Shown here piece after piece: positions 23,228-30,880 of a stretch of 34,391 nt of DNA. The stretch comes from an uncultured Lachnospiraceae bacterium (GTDB lineage: Bacteria; Bacillota; Clostridia; Lachnospirales; Lachnospiraceae), in the NCBI GenBank assembly GCA_900316625.1, contig ONDO01000018.1, forward strand, positions 1-34,391. The letters run 5' to 3'. Made by a program: the position numbers and the translations under genes. Every line of letters begins with the position of its first letter. Within the stretch, counting starts at the first letter, position 1. The notes below the pieces were generated by a model. The model had not been told where the DNA came from and searched no databases. It saw only the letters and a list, made by a program, of their open reading frames with translations.

Positions 23228-23893
23228 TTAGTGTGCTATGACCTTGAAGTGGTTCTTCTGATAATCGATGAGTCCATCTTTCTTCATCTTACTGAGCTCC
23301 TTAGAGAGGGCTGTCCGGTCCAGGTTGAGATAATCCGCCAGCTGCTGTCGGTCGAAGGGAATATCGAACATCTCGGTTCCGGCCTGGCGGGCTTCCGTGG
23401 TGAGATAGGCGAGGACCTTCCCTCGGATGGTTTTCGGTGCGGTGTGGAAGATACGACCAGATAAGACCAGGTTCTTCTTCAGGGCAAGGGAGAGCATGTT
23501 AGACCGCATCTTTGCTATCTGTGCATCTGTTTCAGGCATGTCCTGTTTCAGTGCATCTGCTTTAAGGAAGAGCACTTTCGAATCCTCGGTTGCCACCACG
23601 TCGACGGGCAACATGGCATGATCTAGCATAGCGTATGTCTCCGCGAAGTACTGTCCTTCGGAAATGTGGGACAGGATCGTTCTGTTTCCCCATTCGTCAT
23701 TGAGCTGGATATCGGCGCCACCACTTACGATGAGCCCGATAGAATCGGCGATGGAGCCAGCAGAAAGGATCGTTTCACCTTTCTCGAAGAGAGTTGTTCT
23801 GTATTGAAGGGCGAGGAGCAGGGGCATGATCTCTTCTTCACTTATGGTGCGGAAGAGGAGTGTCTTCTGTAGGAATGCGTAATCAATATCCAT
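23228..23893 (-). CDS. Crp/Fnr-family transcriptional regulator
   Basis: This is a 221-residue regulator with a cyclic-nucleotide-binding-type sensor domain (about 10-125, GETILSAGSIADSIGLIVSGGADIQ, SEGQYFAETYAML), a dimer helix and a C-terminal winged helix (FDRQQLADYLNLDRTALSKELSKMKKDGLI). No Cys cluster for a 4Fe-4S group is seen at the N-terminus, so it is not a classic oxygen-sensing Fnr. The ATG at 23893 has GGAGGT upstream. Many clostridial relatives control nitrosative-stress or hcp genes, but no such target is visible here. It may act on the divergent hypB operon. Confidence 0.93.
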   Translation of the reverse strand: MDIDYAFLQKTLLFRTISEEEIMPLLLALQYRTTLFEKGETILSAGSIADSIGLIVSGGADIQLNDEWGNRTILSHISEGQYFAETYAMLDHAMLPVDVVATEDSKVLFLKADALKQDMPETDAQIAKMRSNMLSLALKKNLVLSGRIFHTAPKTIRGKVLAYLTTEARQAGTEMFDIPFDRQQLADYLNLDRTALSKELSKMKKDGLIDYQKNHFKVIAH

Positions 23894-24272
23894 AGCTACC
23901 TCCGGAATCAGGACTGGTCCAAAGTAATATCGTTGAAATGTATGCTAAGAGACATATAGGATACAAGCATGTGGTAGATTCCACGTAATTTGAGACTAAC
24001 ATGAATGAATCGCTGCTGCAAGCAATACCATGTCATTACAGGCAATGCCATGTCATTACAGGCAATGCCATGCCACTATAGGCAATGCCATGCTACTACA
24101 GGCAATTCCATGCTATTCCAAACACACAAAATGACCAATGGTCGGGAAATTGCTATTCATATTCCAGAAAGCATGGTAAAATAGATAGACCGAATATGAA
24201 CAGACCTTGTATGATGCAGGCATCTGTGAGCAAGAGAAGTTAAGACAGATATGTAGAAAAGGATTAAAAATT
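23894..24272. other. 379 bp gap between Crp/Fnr gene and hypB operon
   Basis: It holds the 20 bp tandem array (24022-24121) and, after it, AT-richer sequence with a possible -10 (TAAAAT, about 24178) for the rightward operon. The matching -35 is unclear. No ORF with a plausible start is seen. Confidence 0.5.
24022..24121. repeat. 20 bp tandem repeat array, 5 copies
   Basis: Five head-to-tail units of GCAATGCCATGTCATTACAG, with one to six changes each. The last copy is the most degenerate. It lies upstream of the hypB operon. Confidence 0.92.
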
Positions 24273-24953
24273 ATGTCTGATAGAGCTTTTGAAGTCCTTG
24301 AAACCAAAGAGCGCGTGATCGAAGACAATGATCGTGTTGCAGCTGAGGTTCGTAAGGAACTGAAGAAAAATAAAACATTCCTCATCAACCTGATGGCAAG
24401 TCCCGGAGCAGGTAAGACCACAACGCTCTGCCGTACCATCAATGCCTTGAAGGATCGTTATAAGATCGGTGTTATGGAAGCGGATGTGGATGATGATATC
24501 GATGCACAGCGCGTTACCGAAGCCGGAGCCAAGGCAATTCAGCTTCATACCGGTGGCTCCTGCCATATGGATGCGGATATGACTATGCGTGGCCTCGAGG
24601 GCCTCGGACTCGAAGGATTAGACATCGTTTTCCTTGAGAATGTTGGTAACCTTGTTTGCCCTGCAGAATTCGATGTTGGTGCAAATAAGCGTGTTGTCAT
24701 CCTGTCTGTACCGGAAGGTGATGATAAGCCCCTCAAGTACCCCCTGATGTTCACAGTTGGTGATGTTCTTCTCATCAATAAGTTTGATACCTGCGAGATT
24801 TTCGATTTCAGCTTAGATCAGGTAAAGGCGAATGTGGCTCCCCTGAATCCCAAGATGCAGGTTCTTCCCCTGTCTGCAAAGACCGGTGATGGATTTGATC
24901 AGTGGATTGAGTGGCTTGTGGCTGCTGTAGAAGCAGAGAGGAGTGCGGAATGA
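24273..24953 (+). CDS. hypB: HypB-type nickel-insertion GTPase, copy 1
   Basis: This is a SIMIBI-class GTPase that delivers nickel during [NiFe]-hydrogenase (or related nickel enzyme) maturation. Walker A is ASPGAGKTT, MEADVDDDIDA is the switch region, and the dimer-interface metal ligands are visible as SCHMD (Cys-His) and VGNLVCPAEFD (Cys). NKFD is the guanine-specificity motif and LSAKTGDG the G5 loop. There is no His-rich N-terminal store. The frame opens at 24207, but the ATG at 24273 begins the family-like N-terminus and gives 226 residues. It is followed, with a four-base overlap, by a second hypB. No hypA or hydrogenase gene is in the window. Confidence 0.9.
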   Translation: MSDRAFEVLETKERVIEDNDRVAAEVRKELKKNKTFLINLMASPGAGKTTTLCRTINALKDRYKIGVMEADVDDDIDAQRVTEAGAKAIQLHTGGSCHMDADMTMRGLEGLGLEGLDIVFLENVGNLVCPAEFDVGANKRVVILSVPEGDDKPLKYPLMFTVGDVLLINKFDTCEIFDFSLDQVKANVAPLNPKMQVLPLSAKTGDGFDQWIEWLVAAVEAERSAE

Positions 24954-25624
24954 AAGTAATCGAACTGAATGCGTCCGTTACAGATTCTAATGATCGCGAT
25001 GCGGACCAGCTTCGTCAGGATACCAAGGACCAGGGAACTCTGATCGTTAATATCATGTCCTCCCCTGGATCTGGTAAGACAACCCTTCTGTCCCGTGTGA
25101 TCACTGATATGAAGGAGAAGATCTCCATCGGCGTTATGGAGGCAGATATTGCAAGTGATGTAGATGCGATTAAGATCCAGAATCTTGGCGCGGAATCTAT
25201 CCAGGCTCACACCGATGGTATGTGCCATATGGATGCCGGCATGACAAGACGCGCTCTTGAGGCTATGGATAATAACAGGCTCGACCTCATCTTCCTTGAG
25301 AATGTCGGCAATCTGATCTGTCCTGCAGAATTCGATACCGGAGCAGGCAAGGATGTTATGATCCTCTCCATTCCGGAAGGCGATGATAAGCCCCTTAAGT
25401 ATCCCCTTATGTTCTCCACCAGCCATGCGCTCGTGATTACCAAGATGGATGCCCTTCCTTACTTCGACTTCGATATGGACAAGTGCGTTTGCCGTGTGAA
25501 GAGACTGAATCCGGACATCAAGATCTTCCCTGTATCTGCAAAGACGGGTGAGGGAATGGAAGCTTTCGAAAACTGGCTTTTCGAAGCTCAGGCTGAATGG
25601 AAGAACGAATCACTGATACAATAA
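24950..25624 (+). CDS. hypB: HypB-type nickel-insertion GTPase, copy 2
   Basis: This paralogue of the preceding gene has 224 residues. Walker A SSPGSGKTT, MEADIASDVDA, metal-site motifs MCHMD and VGNLICPAEFD, TKMD as the guanine motif and VSAKTGEG are all intact, so both copies look functional. Its N-terminus (MKVIELNASVTDSNDRDADQ) and parts of the surface differ clearly from copy 1, so it is an old duplication or separate acquisition, not a recent one. The ATG at 24950 overlaps the upstream stop (ATGA) and has AGGAG upstream, implying coupled, near-equal expression, and perhaps a heterodimer. Confidence 0.9.
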   Translation: MKVIELNASVTDSNDRDADQLRQDTKDQGTLIVNIMSSPGSGKTTLLSRVITDMKEKISIGVMEADIASDVDAIKIQNLGAESIQAHTDGMCHMDAGMTRRALEAMDNNRLDLIFLENVGNLICPAEFDTGAGKDVMILSIPEGDDKPLKYPLMFSTSHALVITKMDALPYFDFDMDKCVCRVKRLNPDIKIFPVSAKTGEGMEAFENWLFEAQAEWKNESLIQ

Positions 25625-25696
25625 AAGTTAGTTCTCTATAACATAGAAACCTATGATACAATTCATCCGTTGGACGCTAGAAGGGATGAAGAAATC

Positions 25697-26320
25697 ATGG
25701 GTTTCTTTATATTTGTCATTAATTCTGTAGCGCTTGGTGTCGGTCTTGCCATGGATGCCTTCTCTGTCTCCATCGCTAACGGTCTCCGCGAGCCGAAGAT
25801 GAAGGCACGCCGTATGTGTACGATTGCTGGCGTATATGCCGTTTTCCAGTATGCGATGCCTGTCATTGGCTGGTTTTGTGTACATACAGCAGCGAAGAGA
25901 TTTGAAGCCTGCCAGAAGTTTATCCCCTGGATCGCACTCCTTCTTCTTGCCTGCATCGGTGGCAAGATGTTAAAGGAAGGCATTGAGAACGTAAGAGATA
26001 AGCGCCGTGCAGAAGAACTCGAAGAAGAGGAAGCAGAACTCTCCGGTAAGGGAGAAGTTGCTCCCGGTGAACTGATGCTACAGGGCCTTGCAACCGCAAT
26101 CGATGCTCTGTCGGTTGGATTTACAATTGCAAGTTATGACGCCCTTCAGGCGAATGGCTCTGCACTGATCATCGGTCTGGTTACCTTTGGTATCTGCGTG
26201 GTCGGTCTTCGCTTCGGTAAGAAGTTTGGAGAGAAGCTTTCTGATAAGTCAACCATCGTCGGTGGTCTGATCCTGATTGCCATCGGTCTTGAGATTTTTC
26301 TGACCGGAATTCTCGGTTAA
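25697..26320 (+). CDS. mntP: MntP-type manganese efflux pump
   Basis: This is an inner-membrane exporter of excess Mn(II), 207 residues, six membrane helices in two homologous halves. Conserved Asp-containing motifs are AMDAFSVSIANGL in the first half and AIDALSVGF in the second. A charged cytoplasmic loop (RDKRRAEELEEEEAELSGKG) separates them. The frame opens at a TTG at 25670, but the ATG at 25697 begins directly before helix 1. The upstream gap of 72 nt is too short for a yybP-ykoY manganese riboswitch. It follows two HypB genes in the same direction, so a metal-handling cluster is suggested, though its own promoter cannot be excluded. Confidence 0.92.
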   Translation: MGFFIFVINSVALGVGLAMDAFSVSIANGLREPKMKARRMCTIAGVYAVFQYAMPVIGWFCVHTAAKRFEACQKFIPWIALLLLACIGGKMLKEGIENVRDKRRAEELEEEEAELSGKGEVAPGELMLQGLATAIDALSVGFTIASYDALQANGSALIIGLVTFGICVVGLRFGKKFGEKLSDKSTIVGGLILIAIGLEIFLTGILG

Positions 26321-26470
26321 GAAATATATTTTTTTTTTCGGTCGAAATCCCCTAATTAGGACAGAGAGTTTATTGCAAATTGCCGAATAGAAGGAAATTC
26401 TCAGAGATGTTATGATAAGAGTGTATTTTTGCTCGAATCACGAATCGGGGTATCCGGGGAGACATAGTCT

Positions 26471-27814
26471 ATGAAAGAGATCTATGAAACATTCGACACT
26501 TTGCTAGAGGATCTTGCGGCAGAATATGGTGATAAACCCGCAATTGCCTTTCATCCAAACGACGAAGAAGAATACATTACATATGCTGAACTTAAAACTG
26601 CTATCTTCGATAAAGCAGAGGAGTATGTGAAGCAGTATGGGAATCCCCACAGGGTTCCAAAGGATGAGAATGATAAGCCACCGGCTACCATTCTGATCCA
26701 TGAGCTCCTGTCTAAGGATTGGATCATCGATGCTGTAGGAGCAATCGTGGCGGGCTTCCAGACAGCTCTTGTGGATGTTACGGTAGAAGATGATGACATT
26801 CCACGTGTGTGGGAGAACTGCATCGAATACCATCCGGAATCATTTCTATTTTTTACTTCAGGTACAACTTCAAAGGGAAGGGCGGTCGTACTGACACAGA
26901 CGGCCCTGCTTCGCTGTGCCTGGAACGGACAGAAGATGTTACCCTGTAGCTCAAAAGACCGTCTGCTATCCGTTCTTCCCCTCACTCATGTCTTCGGCTT
27001 CGTATGCGGATTCCTCTGGCCTCTGACCCAGGGAGCAACCATACAGCTCGGCACTGGTGTCAGGGGACTGGCAACAGATCCTGTGAATTATAAGCCGACC
27101 ATCATGAGCCTGGTACCGACCATGTTAAAATTCCTTCTGCAGGTGGACGGATTGAATCCGGAACTTGGTATCATCCTGGTTGGTGGTGGTCCCTGTGATC
27201 AAAGTCTGATCGATGCAACCCGCCGCAAGGGTGTCAGCCTCTACTTCGGGTATGGACTTACTGAGACGGCATCTGGCATCGCTATCTCGAGCAGAGAAGG
27301 AGATCCCTATGCCATGCGACTCTGCCCGGATACATTGATTGAAATCGGTGAGAAGGGAGAACTTCTGGTAAAGACTCCTTGTATCATGGAGAGCTATTAT
27401 AATGATCCGGAAGCAACCCGGCGGAAGCTGGTAGACGGCTGGTTCCATACGGGAGACCTGGCCTTCGTTGATCGTGGTACTCTGCATGTCATCGGCCGCA
27501 TGACGGATGTTATGGTGCTTCCAGGCGGGGAGAAGATGTTCTGCACGGAACTCGAAGCACAGTTATCATCCAAGCTACAGAGAGATGTCGCCCTTTGCCT
27601 TAGGGATAATGAACTGACCATCATCGTGGTCGCCAGTGAACACAATCGAAGAGAGATTGAACATCAGATTGATCAATGGAATGATCGCACCAGTGATAGC
27701 AGACAGATCCGTCGCATTGAGATCCGGACCGCGCCCCTTCCCAGAAGCGGAACCGGTAAACTGCAGCGTTGGAAGTTATATACTTCAGATTCTGATTCTT
27801 ACCGGCCAGGGTAA
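26471..27814 (+). CDS. AMP-forming acyl-CoA synthetase/ligase family protein
   Basis: It is an adenylate-forming enzyme that activates a carboxylic acid with ATP. Core motifs are intact: FFTSGTTSKGRAVV (127-140), GYGLTETASG, HTGDLAF, GRMTDVMVLPGGEKM and the C-terminal catalytic Lys in RSGTGKLQRWKL. At 447 residues it is at the short end because the N-terminal domain is reduced (only about 120 residues before the phosphate-binding loop). There is no carrier protein, thioesterase or beta-oxidation gene nearby, so the substrate is open. The ATG has GGGGAG upstream. A hairpin follows at 27849. Confidence 0.88.
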   Translation: MKEIYETFDTLLEDLAAEYGDKPAIAFHPNDEEEYITYAELKTAIFDKAEEYVKQYGNPHRVPKDENDKPPATILIHELLSKDWIIDAVGAIVAGFQTALVDVTVEDDDIPRVWENCIEYHPESFLFFTSGTTSKGRAVVLTQTALLRCAWNGQKMLPCSSKDRLLSVLPLTHVFGFVCGFLWPLTQGATIQLGTGVRGLATDPVNYKPTIMSLVPTMLKFLLQVDGLNPELGIILVGGGPCDQSLIDATRRKGVSLYFGYGLTETASGIAISSREGDPYAMRLCPDTLIEIGEKGELLVKTPCIMESYYNDPEATRRKLVDGWFHTGDLAFVDRGTLHVIGRMTDVMVLPGGEKMFCTELEAQLSSKLQRDVALCLRDNELTIIVVASEHNRREIEHQIDQWNDRTSDSRQIRRIEIRTAPLPRSGTGKLQRWKLYTSDSDSYRPG

Positions 27815-27848
27815 AGAACGCTCTGCCGGGATCATATAGAATATTTAC

Positions 27849-27877
27849 ATGCCCGTCGCATCTCGTGTGGCGGGCAT
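27849..27877 (+). terminator. Terminator-like hairpin after the ligase gene
   Basis: ATGCCCGTC/GGCGGGCAT arms with a G-U pair and loop. The following T tract is weak (TTCCTGAT), so efficiency is uncertain. Confidence 0.5.
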
Positions 27878-27913
27878 TCCTGATATGAAGTAAAGGACAG
27901 TGCATGTGTAAAC

Positions 27914-28021
27914 CGATAAGGGATTCAAGGAAGAGCACAAGTAGATAAAGCGATAAGGAACTTAAAGGAAGAGCACAAGTAGATAAAACGATAAGGAACT
28001 CAAGGAAGAGCACAAGTAGAT
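27914..28021. repeat. 37-38 bp direct repeat, 3 copies
   Basis: Units start at 27914, 27951 and 27989. Each carries CGATAAGG, then AAGGAAGAGCACAAGTAGAT, with few differences. The third ends at 28021 and is followed by the palindrome ATCGATATCGAT. It lies just upstream of the birA-like gene. Confidence 0.92.
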
Positions 28022-28052
28022 CGATATCGATTTCGAGGAAAAGGATTGTAAG

Positions 28053-28865
28053 ATGGCAACAAGGGATAAGATTCTAAGCCTCCTGGAAGAACATAAAAAT
28101 TCCTATGTCTCCGGTGTGGAGATAGCGGAGAAACTCGGCCTGTCCAGAAATGCAATCTGGAAGGCAATTGAGGAATTAAGAAAATCCGGATATAAGATTG
28201 ATGCAGTAACCAGACGTGGCTACTGTCTTACGGAATGCCCGGACTACCTGACGGAAGAGGGTGTTCGGAAGAACGTTATATTTCCCATAGAGTTCTATGA
28301 CGAGATCGGCTCTACGAATGTAAGAGCCAAGGAACTTGCCATCGCTGGGGCTTCATCACCGACGGTGGTGCTTGCCGCAAGCCAGAATTCGGGAAATGGA
28401 AGTCGAAATCATAGCTTCTATTCACCCAAGGGCGGCATCTATCTTAGCCTGCTACTACGACCGGATGAGCACTTCCCGGAAGAGGTATTAAGCAATCCGC
28501 AAGAGATGAAGAAACTTGCAGGAGAAGCGGCTGTATCGGCGGTAAGAGACGTGTGCGGTCTGGAATTAAGTTACGAGAAGAATGATCTCTATCTGGGCGA
28601 GAAGAAGGTCGGGGGAATTCTGACCGAAGCTGGCAAGGAATACGAGAGCGATTATATCCAGTGGGTGGTAATCGGTATCGGGCTCAATGTAAGAATCCGC
28701 CAGGAGGACTTCCCGGAGGAGATTCGGGAGCGCGCAGGTTCCCTTATGACGGTGAAAGAAGATAAGGGCGCAGCACCTGCTGATCAGGAGGCGCCTCCAT
28801 ATAAAGAAAGCGAGCCAGTTATGAACCGACTCGCTTCTGCCTTAATTCTGAACCTTCTTCAGTGA
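28053..28865 (+). CDS. BirA-like protein (biotin-protein ligase/repressor family) with altered active-site motifs
   Basis: The family attaches biotin to carboxylases and, with an N-terminal helix-turn-helix, represses biotin genes. Here 270 residues contain the DNA-binding domain (about 3-60: GVEIAEKLGLSRNAIWKAIEELRKSGY) and the central domain (IGSTNVRAKEL, SPKGGIYLSLLLRP, KKVGGIL, VIGIGLNVR). However, the biotinyl-AMP loop, normally GRGRxGR, reads GNGSRNH (114-120), and KWPND reads YEKND (174-178). The usual C-terminal SH3-like domain is missing. The gene ends 24 bp inside the convergent EamA gene. AAAGGA precedes the ATG. It may be a weak ligase, a regulator only, or decaying. Confidence 0.85.
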   Translation: MATRDKILSLLEEHKNSYVSGVEIAEKLGLSRNAIWKAIEELRKSGYKIDAVTRRGYCLTECPDYLTEEGVRKNVIFPIEFYDEIGSTNVRAKELAIAGASSPTVVLAASQNSGNGSRNHSFYSPKGGIYLSLLLRPDEHFPEEVLSNPQEMKKLAGEAAVSAVRDVCGLELSYEKNDLYLGEKKVGGILTEAGKEYESDYIQWVVIGIGLNVRIRQEDFPEEIRERAGSLMTVKEDKGAAPADQEAPPYKESEPVMNRLASALILNLLQ

Positions 28866-29819
28866 GGGATAGATCTGCGCGATCACGGTTGCTGCAAACA
28901 TAAGGCTCGCACCAAACATCTCAACACCGGTCATGGCCTGGCCTAAGATGATCCAGGCTGAGACGGCGGAGATCACAGATTCTAAGCACATGATGAGGGA
29001 TGCGATGGCAGGATTCAGATCCTTCTGACCAATGGTCTGCAGGGTGTAGGCAACGCCGCTCGAGAAGATACCGACATAGAGAAGTGCCGGAAGGGCATGC
29101 CCTATGTCTTCCGGCGCGGGACCTTCCATGAAGATCATGAAGAAGGAAGCTTCCACTGCGCAGACGAAAAATTCAACCATGCTAAGATAGACAGCTCTGC
29201 ATCTGGGAGAGTAGCGATCCAGGAGAAGAATCTGAATGGCAAAGAGGACCGAACAGAGGACCTCTAAGAGATCTCCAAAGGAGAAGCCGGAGGCATCATT
29301 TCCGAAGAGACAGAGGAAGTACATGCCAAGTAAGGATAGGCCGGTACAGACCAGGAGGTAGGGCTTGATCCTGTGACCGAAGAAGATACCAAGCAGGGGT
29401 ACCAGGATGACATAGACTGCGGTGAGGAAGCCTGCTTTTGCGACACTGGTGTAAGCGATACCGATCTGCTGGGAGACGGATGCAGCGCAGAGGGCTGTGC
29501 CTGCCAGAAGCCCACCGAGAAGTTCAGCCTTGGTGAAGGGCCCAATCATGTGCTGCTTCAGTATCTGATCTTCCTCCTTCCGCGTCTCCATGGAAGATGG
29601 CTTGTCATTCTTTGTGGACGTTTTCTTCCTGCGGAGATGATCCGTAAGGAAGGCGACCGGAATCAGAAAGAGGACGGCAATGTAATTTCTTAGAGCTGTA
29701 AATGTAAAGCCTCCTACATAAGAGCCGCCCTGGGCCTGCGCTACAAAAGCGGTACCCCAGATGAGCGCGGCAATGAGAAGAAAGCCGGAATTGCGAAGTT
29801 GAGTCGAATCTTTTTTCAT
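28842..29819 (-). CDS. EamA/DMT-family transporter
   Basis: This is a drug/metabolite-type membrane transporter, 325 residues with about ten helices in two EamA repeats (ALIWGTAFVAQA opens the first, GIFSSGVAYTLQTIGQKDLNPAIASLIMCLESVISA lies in the second). A charged loop of about 35 residues (64-98) after helix two is longer than usual. The substrate is unknown. AGGAG precedes the ATG. Its 3' end overlaps the birA-like gene on the other strand by 24 bp. Confidence 0.92.
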   Translation of the reverse strand: MKKDSTQLRNSGFLLIAALIWGTAFVAQAQGGSYVGGFTFTALRNYIAVLFLIPVAFLTDHLRRKKTSTKNDKPSSMETRKEEDQILKQHMIGPFTKAELLGGLLAGTALCAASVSQQIGIAYTSVAKAGFLTAVYVILVPLLGIFFGHRIKPYLLVCTGLSLLGMYFLCLFGNDASGFSFGDLLEVLCSVLFAIQILLLDRYSPRCRAVYLSMVEFFVCAVEASFFMIFMEGPAPEDIGHALPALLYVGIFSSGVAYTLQTIGQKDLNPAIASLIMCLESVISAVSAWIILGQAMTGVEMFGASLMFAATVIAQIYPSLKKVQN

Positions 29820-29935
29820 GGATACTCCTATCTATATCTAGATTATAAAACATTTGAAAGTATCTCTGACAATTCTTTCAAATATTAAATTTTCATGTAA
29901 AATACATCAGTAGGTTTTATAAAGGAAAATAAAAA

Positions 29936-30619
29936 ATGGAACAAATATTAATTCTAGCTTCAGCATCTCCGAGACGTAAGGAACTGATCGAACAGATGGG
30001 CCTTAGCCCTATGATCGTGAAGAGTCGTGTGGAAGAGAAGATTACAAAAGATACGCCGTCTTCTGTTGTGATGGAACTGTCACGACAGAAGGCAGAAGAC
30101 GTAAAGCTCCATCTGGTGGAATACCTGGTTATGCAGGGTATCGAAGACCTGTCTGCACCACAGGATCTCGAGCCCACCAAAGATGAGATCTGGAATCCGG
30201 ATCAGGCCCTGGTGCTGGGGGCAGATACGGTTGTCGCAGTGGATGGTAAGATTCTCGGAAAACCAAGGACACACGCAGAAGCTGCGAATATGATCCGCGC
30301 ATTGCAGGGCAGAAGTCACGAAGTTTATACCGGGGTAACCATCTTCGGAACTCTAAAAGACGACCAGGCTACAGATCATAACGCATCTATGGGCTGCTCT
30401 ACATTTTACGAAGAGACAAAGGTGCATGTGGCTGCAATGACTGAGGAAGAGATCCTGGCCTATGCACGCACGGAAGAACCCATGGATAAGGCAGGTGCTT
30501 ATGGGATCCAGGGCAGCTTCGGAAAGTATATCAGTGGAATCGAGGGAGACTACTACAATGTGGTGGGGCTTCCGATCGCACATGTCTATCAGGAATTGAA
30601 GAAGTTCTTACAGTTATAG
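29936..30619 (+). CDS. maf: Maf-family nucleotide pyrophosphatase
   Basis: It hydrolyses non-canonical or damaged nucleoside triphosphates (dTTP/UTP-type in this branch) and was first linked to septum inhibition. Motifs are LASASPRRKELIEQ (phosphate loop), LGADTVVAVDGKILGKP, EVYTGVTI, and KAGAYGIQGSFGKYISGIEGDYYNVVGLP. About 30 additional residues (LVEYLVMQGIEDLSAPQDLEP in part, 79-110) before GADTV bring the length to 227, above the usual 190-200. It is the first gene of a tight three-gene rightward operon. Confidence 0.93.
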   Translation: MEQILILASASPRRKELIEQMGLSPMIVKSRVEEKITKDTPSSVVMELSRQKAEDVKLHLVEYLVMQGIEDLSAPQDLEPTKDEIWNPDQALVLGADTVVAVDGKILGKPRTHAEAANMIRALQGRSHEVYTGVTIFGTLKDDQATDHNASMGCSTFYEETKVHVAAMTEEEILAYARTEEPMDKAGAYGIQGSFGKYISGIEGDYYNVVGLPIAHVYQELKKFLQL

Positions 30620-30632
30620 AAAGAGGCTAACA

Positions 30633-30866
30633 ATGGCTATGAATCCGGCAGCTATGATCAAACTCATGACAATGAGACAGAAATTCAATAACAACCACCC
30701 TAAGGTGGAATCCTTCCTGCAGAAGGTCCTCTTCAGTGGACTTCCGGAAGGAACGGTGATCGAGATGACCGTTACCAAGCCGGGTACGGATCCGGTGACC
30801 TGCAATATGAAGGTGACTCCGGATGACCTTGAGATGATGAACGAACTGAAGAATCTGCAGAATTAG
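30633..30866 (+). CDS. Conserved small protein of unknown function
   Basis: This is a 77-residue protein starting MAMNPAAMIKLMTMRQKFNNNHP, with a Met-rich amphipathic N-terminal helix, a central beta-prone segment (GTVIEMTVTKPGTDPV) and an acidic helix (TPDDLEMMNELKNL). AGAGG lies before the ATG. The gaps to maf (13 nt) and to the HD gene (14 nt) show one operon. I do not recognise a characterised family. The regular codon use and spacing make it a real gene. Confidence 0.8.
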   Translation: MAMNPAAMIKLMTMRQKFNNNHPKVESFLQKVLFSGLPEGTVIEMTVTKPGTDPVTCNMKVTPDDLEMMNELKNLQN

Positions 30867-30880
30867 GAAAGAATAGTGAT

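Noticed and set aside
23894-24272. tRNA or structured RNA in the gap upstream of hypB
   Set aside because: No cloverleaf, T-loop sequence or conserved RNA motif is visible. The gap's regular sequence is explained by the 20 bp tandem repeats.
25625-25696. yybP-ykoY manganese riboswitch before mntP
   Set aside because: The gap is only 72 nt and lacks the conserved core sequences.
23057-28021. Repeat clusters as CRISPR arrays
   Set aside because: Units are directly adjacent without unique spacers, are short (13, 20 and 37-38 bp) and degenerate, and no cas gene is near.
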